Below, in pieces: positions 11,475 through 17,643 of a DNA stretch of 17,643 nt (the first letter of the stretch is position 1; each line of letters opens with the position of its first letter). This stretch comes from Thermoprotei archaeon. GTDB lineage: Archaea; Thermoproteota; Nitrososphaeria; Geothermarchaeales; JDFR-13. Both the position numbers and the translations under genes were made by a program. The stretch covers positions 1 through 17,643 of the forward strand of contig DQVL01000045.1 of the NCBI GenBank assembly GCA_015661745.1, read 5' to 3'. The notes under the pieces were generated by a model. It worked only from the letters and a program-made list of their open reading frames with translations. It had not been told where the DNA came from and searched no databases.

Positions 11475-14219
11475 ATGTACAAAATTGATAGGGACGAATT
11501 TAATTTACCGTTTATGAAGGAGCGTGGATATGTAAGAAGACAATGTAAAATATGTAAAGCCTATTTTTGGACCTTGGATGAAGATGCTGAGGTCTGTGGT
11601 GAGGCACCATGTGTAGACTATACGTTCTTCGATAATCCCCCAACAAGAAGGAGATATTCATTAAGAGAGATGAGAAATGCTTTTCTTAAGTTTTTTGAGA
11701 AGAATGACCATGAAATTATCAATCCATACCCAATAGTAGCTAGATGGAGAGATGACCTCCTAATTACAATTGCCTCTATAGCCGATTTTCAGCCATATGT
11801 GACATCGGGTGAGGCATCTCCCCCCGCAAATCCTCTTGTAATTAGTCAGCCATGTTTAAGACTTGAGGATATTGACAAGGTAGGATTCACCTCGGGGCGT
11901 CATATGACTATTTTTGAGATGGGTGGTGCACATGCATTTAATGATTCAAGAAAGAATATCTATAAATATTGGAAAAATGAGACCATAGAATATCATCATG
12001 AATTTGCAACTAAGGAGTTGGGTATTCCTGAGGAACTAATCACATATAAAGAACATTTCTGGGTGGGCGGTGGAAATGCTGGTCCAGACTTAGAAGGAAT
12101 AATATCAGGTTTAGAAGTATCTACATTGGTCTTTATGAAGTATAAAATAGATGAAGAGGGAAAACTATTTGAGACTCCAATTTTAACGGTAGATACTGGA
12201 TATGGTATGGAGCGTTGGACTTGGCTATCCCAAGGAATATATTATGGGTTTGAAGCAATATATGGGGATCTATTTAAGTGGCTTACTGAGAAATTTGAAG
12301 TATCTATTCCAAGGAGAACCCTAAAGAGATTTGCGTTAATGAGTCCAACATTAACTGATAAAGAACTAAATAAGTTTGGTGAGGTAATATCTCAAATATC
12401 TAGTGATTCTAATGCAGAAGATATGTTTAATAGATTAGTTAACATCGGCAAACTTCTGGACCATAGTAAATCAGCTCTATTTCTAATAAAAGATGGTGCC
12501 ATTCCATCGAATGTTAGGGAAGGATACCTAACCAGAATGTTGATACGGAGAATACTTAAAATATTAGATGACTATGGCTATGAATACGACTTTATATATG
12601 ATTTAATGGATCGGCAAAGAATTTACTGGCATAAAGATTTTAAAGAGCTCTATGATTTAGAAGAGATTATTAAGGAGGTGCTATATCTTGAAATTGATAA
12701 ATATAAACGGATAAAGAAAAATATTGGTCGTATAGTTTCATCTTATATTAAACGGGGGTACTCACCATCCATAGAACTTATGATTGAATTATATGATTCC
12801 CATGGTATACATCCAGATTATGTGAATGAATATCTCCAGAAATCTATGAACATCAATATTAAAGTTCCCTTCAATTTTACTGAATTAGTAGCTAAGAAAC
12901 ATCAATTAAAGGGTGTTGAAAAAGTTAAAAAGAAGATTATCCCAGATAACTTAAGCAGGACCTATAAATTATATTATAAGGATCAATATCTTAAAGAGGG
13001 TATTGCAAAGATAATTTACGTAGGTGATTCATTCATCATTCTAGATAAAACTATTTTTTATCCAACTGGAGGTGGGCAGATGCATGATAAAGGATGGATA
13101 TACACGATGACAGGCAGTAGAGCTTATGTAAGTAATGTAGAGGAAGAAGATGGGATTGTAATCCATTATATAGAGGGAGATTTATCGAAATTTAAAGTTG
13201 GGGACTTGGTATACTTGGAGTTAGATTGGAATAGAAGATATTCATTGATGAAGCATCATACATCTACCCACATTTTACTTTCAGCACTTAGAAAGGTTTT
13301 AGGCCCTCATATATGGCAAGCAGGTGTGGTTAAGGAGGAGGAGTATGCCCATCTTGATGTTACACATTTCAAAGTCCCATCAATGGAAGAGATTATCGAG
13401 ATTGAACAGCTAATCAATAAGGTTGTGATGGAGGACCGCCCTATAAAAGTCAAATATGTTGATAGGGGTTTAGCGGAGAAAGAATATGGAGTCAGTCTAT
13501 ATCAAGGTGGTGTAGTACCTGGTAGTCTTCTTAGGATCGTGGAGGTGGATGGCTGGGATATAGAGGCTTGTGGAGGTACGCATGTAAGGAAGACGTCTGA
13601 ATTACAGTTGATAAAAATTGTTGATGTTAGGAAGATACAGGATGGTGTAATTAGATTTAGATATGTGGCTGGAGAAAAAGCACTTAAGCATTATCAACGG
13701 TATATGAATTTACTTAATGATGTTTCAGCAAAGTTGAATACAAATGTCGATGAACTTACTGATACCATATCTTCATTGATAAAAGAAATTAAAGACCTTG
13801 AATCTAGTTATAGAGAGGTAATGTCTTCTTTATCCTCGGCATATGCAAAACTTTTACTATATGAATCTAGAAATATTGGTAATATTAAATTAATTGTATG
13901 GAGCTCCAATGATATCGATTTATCTATTAAGGTTGGAGAGGAGCTTGATTTACTAGCTAAAGATTATGTATATATATCTTATGTAAAACAAGGTAGAGGA
14001 CATAATATATTGATACGTGTGGGTGAATCCTTAGTTGGATGTTTGCCAGCGAATTATATAGCAGAAGATATAGGGGGAACATTATTTAGAGGTTTTGGGG
14101 GGAGGGGCAATGAGAGATATTATAGAATTGGGGGGAGGATCAAAAGTGGTTTGGAAGATGTATTAACTGATAAACTAGTGGATTTGGTGAGTGAATATGT
14201 CACAAGGAATTGCAGATAA
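11475..14219 (+). CDS. alaS: Alanyl-tRNA synthetase (archaeal type)
   Basis: A class II synthetase of 914 residues, normal for archaeal AlaRS. The N-terminus has a cysteine cluster C24, C27, C41, C46 (CKIC and C-x4-C) as in archaeal AlaRS; the catalytic core follows with ARWRDDLLITIASIADFQPYVTSG and FEMGGAHAFND, and GYGMERW (motif 3). The editing domain has HHTSTH at 594-599 and CGGTH at 699-703, the four zinc/hydrolysis positions for removing Ser and Gly from tRNA-Ala. A C-Ala-like oligomerisation end closes it with GGRG. ATG 11475 was chosen over TTG 11439: GGTG precedes it at 11460-11463 and other archaeal AlaRS start near here. The 3' end overlaps leuS by 23 nt. Confidence 0.96.
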   Translation: MYKIDRDEFNLPFMKERGYVRRQCKICKAYFWTLDEDAEVCGEAPCVDYTFFDNPPTRRRYSLREMRNAFLKFFEKNDHEIINPYPIVARWRDDLLITIASIADFQPYVTSGEASPPANPLVISQPCLRLEDIDKVGFTSGRHMTIFEMGGAHAFNDSRKNIYKYWKNETIEYHHEFATKELGIPEELITYKEHFWVGGGNAGPDLEGIISGLEVSTLVFMKYKIDEEGKLFETPILTVDTGYGMERWTWLSQGIYYGFEAIYGDLFKWLTEKFEVSIPRRTLKRFALMSPTLTDKELNKFGEVISQISSDSNAEDMFNRLVNIGKLLDHSKSALFLIKDGAIPSNVREGYLTRMLIRRILKILDDYGYEYDFIYDLMDRQRIYWHKDFKELYDLEEIIKEVLYLEIDKYKRIKKNIGRIVSSYIKRGYSPSIELMIELYDSHGIHPDYVNEYLQKSMNINIKVPFNFTELVAKKHQLKGVEKVKKKIIPDNLSRTYKLYYKDQYLKEGIAKIIYVGDSFIILDKTIFYPTGGGQMHDKGWIYTMTGSRAYVSNVEEEDGIVIHYIEGDLSKFKVGDLVYLELDWNRRYSLMKHHTSTHILLSALRKVLGPHIWQAGVVKEEEYAHLDVTHFKVPSMEEIIEIEQLINKVVMEDRPIKVKYVDRGLAEKEYGVSLYQGGVVPGSLLRIVEVDGWDIEACGGTHVRKTSELQLIKIVDVRKIQDGVIRFRYVAGEKALKHYQRYMNLLNDVSAKLNTNVDELTDTISSLIKEIKDLESSYREVMSSLSSAYAKLLLYESRNIGNIKLIVWSSNDIDLSIKVGEELDLLAKDYVYISYVKQGRGHNILIRVGESLVGCLPANYIAEDIGGTLFRGFGGRGNERYYRIGGRIKSGLEDVLTDKLVDLVSEYVTRNCR

Positions 14220-17082
14220 AAATTCTATTCTTCAATCTTTTCTTAAACGGGAAAAATTATTTACTAAAGAGTTTGAAGAGAATAAGATTTTTGATGTTGA
14301 TGTAGATGATAGGCCTAAGATTTTCATCACATTTCCATATCCATATATGAATGGGTCTCTACATTTAGGACATGCATATTCTTCTTGTAGACTAGATGTT
14401 TATGCAAGGTATAAACGGTTGAATGGCTACAATGTATTATATCCATGGGCATGGCATTGGACTGGAGAAGCGGTTTATGGAACTGTACATAGGATAAGGG
14501 AAAATGATGAATCTGTTATAAAACGGTTGATAGAACTTGATGGTGTTGAGCCTGAGGAAATCGATAACTTAAGAGATGCGTCATATCTAGTTAAATATTT
14601 CACTAGTAGGAACCGTCCAATTGTTAAGAGACTCGGATTATCAATTGATTGGAGTAGGGAGTTTCATACTACATCATTACATCCTCTATATGATAAATTC
14701 ATTAAATGGCAAATTAGAACCCTTTATAAAAGAGGCTTTATAGTTAAGGGTTCACACCCCCTTGTATGGTGTCCAGTTGATAAGAGTCCAACGGGAGACC
14801 ATGACCGGTTAAAAGGTGAGGGTGTTAGACCAGAAAAATATGTCCTTGTTAAGTTTAAGCTCGACAATAAATATTTAGTGGCTGGTACTTTAAGACCAGA
14901 GACAATATTTGGGTCTACTAACATATGGGTTAATCCTAATGGAAGATATGTTGAAGCTGTTGTAGGTGATGAGACATGGATAATTAGTAATGAAGCATAT
15001 GAAAAATTGGTGCATCAAAATTTTGATGTAAAAAAATATAGAAATATTGATATTAAAACACTACTAGGAAGTTATGTTAAAGTACCTTTAACTGACAGAA
15101 TAATACCTATTTTACCAGCATCCTTCGTAGATACGGATTTTTTAACTGGGATCGTATATAGTGTACCCGCCCATGCCCCATATGATTATGTAGCTTTAAA
15201 GGACTTGATGGAGGATCCTAATCTATCGGATGAACTAAAAAAATTGATTAAAACGATTAGACCTATATCAATAATCTCTGTAGAGGGATATGGTGAATAC
15301 CCAGCAATTACTGTTGTAAAAAATCTAGGTATATCATCCCAAAACGATGTAGATTTATTGGAGAAAGCCACCAAAGAAGTTTATAATATTGAATATCATA
15401 AAGGGATTATGAAGAGTAATGCAGGGCCAATATCCAATCTATCCGTTAAAGAGGCTAAAGAATTAATAAAATCAATTTTAATAGACAATAACTTGGGTAC
15501 TATTTTTTATGAACTACCCGAACCAGTAATATGTAGATGTACATCAAAATGCTTAGTAAAAATAATACCTGATCAATGGTTTCTAAAATACTCGGATGAG
15601 AATTGGAAGAAACTGGCTCATGAAGCAGTTAATGGAATGAAGTTACTTCCTGAAGAGCTCAGGGAACTGTTTCATCATTATATAGATTGGTATCATGATT
15701 GGCCATGTACAAGAAGAACTGGATTGGGTACCGCATTTCCATTTGATGAAGAATGGATAGTAGAAACTTTAACCGATTCAACGATATATAATGCCTTCTA
15801 CTTAATTTCAAAATATTACAATATGGGTTTAATAGATCCGGATAAGATTAAAGATTCATTCTTCGACTACATCTTCTTGGATATCGGCAGATCCGATGAG
15901 GTGGCGAAAGAAAATGGGATAGAGGAATCCTTGCTAGAGAGAATTAAGAGAGACTTCAATTATTGGTATCCAGTAGATTTAAGAGGATCTGGAAAGGATC
16001 TTATCGGGAACCACCTCACATTCTTTATCTTCCATCATGTAGCTATATTCCCAAGAGATAAATGGCCTAGGGGAATTACGGTAAATGGATTTATGATGTT
16101 AAATGGAAAACCCATGTCCAAGTCAAAAGGAAATTATCTCTCCTTGGAAAGAGCTTTAGAATTGGTTGGTGCTGATGCTTTACGAGTCTCTCTCCTCTCA
16201 TTAGTTGATGGATTAGATGATCCAGACTGGTCTGTTGATTGGGCGAGGTCTATACTACTTAGACTATACAATATTGAAAATACAATTAGAAGGCTTTGGC
16301 TTGAAGCGTTAGATGTTGACAACGGCTTTTTTGATGAATTAGTTATCCAGAAATTTAGAAAGACTGTAAAGGAGGTCTCATCAAGAATCGAAAATATGGA
16401 GGTTGCAGCGGCATCAAGACTAATATTCTTCGATTTCTACGAAACCCTTAGAAATTACCTTTTATATACTGAATCTCCATCAAGGAATGTTGTTGATATG
16501 GTTATTCCTAACTATATAGTTTTGTTATCAATGTATGCCCCATATATGGCTGAAGATCTATGGCGTAACCTGCTTAAGAGATCTGGATATGCAGCCCATA
16601 GTAAATATCCAGATGTGGAGGATGTAGATGAAGGTATACTGGTTATTGACCGATATCTTGAAGATGTTGTAGACGATATAATGAAGATACTAGATATCAT
16701 TGGTTCTAGTGATAAGAGTAGGATAAAGGTTTTAGTCGCTGACGACGGTTTATGGAACCTTTTCAAAAAAATTTTTTCAGAGCAAGACCAGCCACAAATT
16801 AAAAATATTATGCAGATTGTACGTGGATGGGATCTGAAGGATAGGAGATACTTAGAAAAACTTGGAAGATTTTTGTTGAGGGAGTGGTATGGGAGGTACA
16901 CCAAATTTAGATACTTACTCAACACCTTAGATAGAGAAGCAGAATATAGAATTCTAAAGAATTATCTACCCAAATATTTAGAGAGGCATGGCATCAAATT
17001 AGATCTAGCCGTTGAAGTATATCGTCCCGGTGCTTCTAATAAACTTCCTTACCCACTATATCCAGCAATTATAGTTGAATGA
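14197..17082 (+). CDS. leuS: Leucyl-tRNA synthetase (archaeal/eukaryal type)
   Basis: A class I synthetase of 961 residues. PYPYMNGSLHLGHA contains HIGH motif HLGH at 56-59; WAWHWTGEAVYG follows. The CP1 editing domain carries TLRPETIFG at 231-239 and SVPAHAPYDYVAL with the conserved Asp at about 330. A CRCTSKC cluster precedes PDQWFLKY, and the KMSKS loop is KPMSKSK at 638-644. The C-terminal end fits the archaeal/eukaryal form. The start ATG 14197 has GGTGAG 5 nt upstream and lies inside the end of alaS; the upstream GTG 14191 is possible but overlaps that site. The overlap implies translational coupling with AlaRS. Confidence 0.97.
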   Translation: MSQGIADKNSILQSFLKREKLFTKEFEENKIFDVDVDDRPKIFITFPYPYMNGSLHLGHAYSSCRLDVYARYKRLNGYNVLYPWAWHWTGEAVYGTVHRIRENDESVIKRLIELDGVEPEEIDNLRDASYLVKYFTSRNRPIVKRLGLSIDWSREFHTTSLHPLYDKFIKWQIRTLYKRGFIVKGSHPLVWCPVDKSPTGDHDRLKGEGVRPEKYVLVKFKLDNKYLVAGTLRPETIFGSTNIWVNPNGRYVEAVVGDETWIISNEAYEKLVHQNFDVKKYRNIDIKTLLGSYVKVPLTDRIIPILPASFVDTDFLTGIVYSVPAHAPYDYVALKDLMEDPNLSDELKKLIKTIRPISIISVEGYGEYPAITVVKNLGISSQNDVDLLEKATKEVYNIEYHKGIMKSNAGPISNLSVKEAKELIKSILIDNNLGTIFYELPEPVICRCTSKCLVKIIPDQWFLKYSDENWKKLAHEAVNGMKLLPEELRELFHHYIDWYHDWPCTRRTGLGTAFPFDEEWIVETLTDSTIYNAFYLISKYYNMGLIDPDKIKDSFFDYIFLDIGRSDEVAKENGIEESLLERIKRDFNYWYPVDLRGSGKDLIGNHLTFFIFHHVAIFPRDKWPRGITVNGFMMLNGKPMSKSKGNYLSLERALELVGADALRVSLLSLVDGLDDPDWSVDWARSILLRLYNIENTIRRLWLEALDVDNGFFDELVIQKFRKTVKEVSSRIENMEVAAASRLIFFDFYETLRNYLLYTESPSRNVVDMVIPNYIVLLSMYAPYMAEDLWRNLLKRSGYAAHSKYPDVEDVDEGILVIDRYLEDVVDDIMKILDIIGSSDKSRIKVLVADDGLWNLFKKIFSEQDQPQIKNIMQIVRGWDLKDRRYLEKLGRFLLREWYGRYTKFRYLLNTLDREAEYRILKNYLPKYLERHGIKLDLAVEVYRPGASNKLPYPLYPAIIVE

Positions 17083-17168
17083 CGCTATCAAGTACTAAAT
17101 TAGGAACACTTATTAAAATTTAATAACTTGTCAATATATGGTTGAATTGTAGTCAAAGTATTTTATAG

Positions 17169-17256
<88 letters not shown>

Positions 17257-17643
17257 TCAAAATCTTCTTGAAAGCTCTGCTAGTGGGTGTCCATAAATAT
17301 GGATTGAGAATTCTTTGTACCATCCAAATGGTGCTCTATGAACTTGTAGACCTATATCCTTCATTTTATTCTCAAGATATCTGAGTAATCTATATGCTTT
17401 ATTTGGCTCCTCCAAATTATCCGATAAATGAGCATATGGATATATTATCACGTTTTTGACCGAAATACGGTTTATATGTATTTTTAGATCTTCAATTAAC
17501 ATGTTGGATATATTATCTCTATTTTTCCAATCTCCTTCTTCAATAGTTACTAACAATACCAGTACATCCCTAAAGTATCTCTCTTCCATTGAGGTACTAT
17601 CCTTTGGAACACCCTTCACCACTTTACTTGGCTTATACATAAA
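17257..17643 (-). CDS. Free-standing threonyl-tRNA synthetase editing domain (ThrRS-ed-like), 5' partial
   Basis: An open frame of 128 codons running off the right edge; the first Met at 17640 is preceded by an open Phe codon and lies where relatives are inside the first strand, so the true start is probably outside. It matches the archaeal ThrRS N-terminal editing domain (related to DTD): VLVLLVTIEEGD, NVIIYPYAHLSDNLEEPNKAYRLL, then VHRAPFGWYKEF and GHPLAELSRRF. In full ThrRS that last motif leads to the catalytic domain; here the stop codon (17257-17259) comes three residues after the AELS motif, and what lies beyond is tRNA-Arg. It should remove Ser from tRNA-Thr in trans for a catalytic-only ThrRS. 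Known crenarchaeal ThrRS-ed proteins, as I recall, are longer at the C-terminus. Confidence 0.85.
   Translation of the reverse strand, partial: FMYKPSKVVKGVPKDSTSMEERYFRDVLVLLVTIEEGDWKNRDNISNMLIEDLKIHINRISVKNVIIYPYAHLSDNLEEPNKAYRLLRYLENKMKDIGLQVHRAPFGWYKEFSIHIYGHPLAELSRRF

Noticed and set aside
16512..16925. Minus-strand open frame of 137 codons
   Set aside because: It lies wholly opposite the LeuRS C-terminal domain and has no recognisable motif or start signal.

Overview
The window is archaeal chromosomal DNA. It is visibly AT-rich and prefers A/T third codon positions and AGA/AGG arginine codons. The archaeal/eukaryal ribosomal proteins S19e, L31e and L39e, P0 (L10), the acidic stalk protein P1/L12, eIF6, PDCD5, prefoldin, SecE/Sec61-gamma, archaeal NusG, DTD2, and tRNA genes with bulge-helix-bulge (BHB) introns all fit Archaea. 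Introns at non-canonical position 29/30, two introns in one tRNA, and a free-standing ThrRS editing domain point to a crenarchaeal (Thermoproteota) thermophile. I cannot name the genus from the sequence.

Layout. 1-220 is the 3' end of cbf5 (PUA domain). 307-425 is tRNA-Ser(GGA) with two introns, convergent with a GalU-like nucleotidyltransferase (434-1297, minus). tRNA-Thr(GGT) follows (minus, intron), then about 300 nt with no gene, then an MCT-1/Tma20-like PUA protein (minus). A tRNA cluster spans 2429-2903: Phe(GAA, plus, intron), a CAT-anticodon tRNA (minus, 48-nt intron) and Ala(CGC, minus, no intron).

From 3074 a long plus-strand block encodes translation and secretion functions: S19e, PDCD5, L39e, L31e, eIF6, prefoldin alpha, FtsY, then two genes foreign to this context (argF and dtd2), then SecE, NusG, L11, L1, P0 and L12. 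The genes are nearly all butted or overlapping, with GGTG/GGTGAT-type Shine-Dalgarno (SD) sites. TATA-like boxes precede S19e, secE and L12. AlaRS and LeuRS follow as an overlapping pair. tRNA-Arg(TCT), with a 12-nt intron at 29/30, lies one base from a convergent minus-strand gene that encodes only the N-terminal editing domain of archaeal ThrRS and runs off the right edge.

Theme. The genes make and check the translation machinery: ribosomal stalk (P0/L12, with L11 and L1 nearby), 60S maturation (eIF6), nascent-chain handling (prefoldin, FtsY, SecE), transcription elongation (NusG), charging (AlaRS, LeuRS) and three layers of aminoacyl-tRNA proofreading (AlaRS editing domain, DTD2, ThrRS editing domain). 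I saw no mobile element, CRISPR array or defence system. The most unusual points are a 10-bp inverted repeat that can bury the anticodon in the CAT-tRNA precursor, an acidic N-terminal extension on L31e, a P0 lacking its acidic C-terminal tail, the absence of rplX (L18a) from its usual slot, and the bare ThrRS editing domain.
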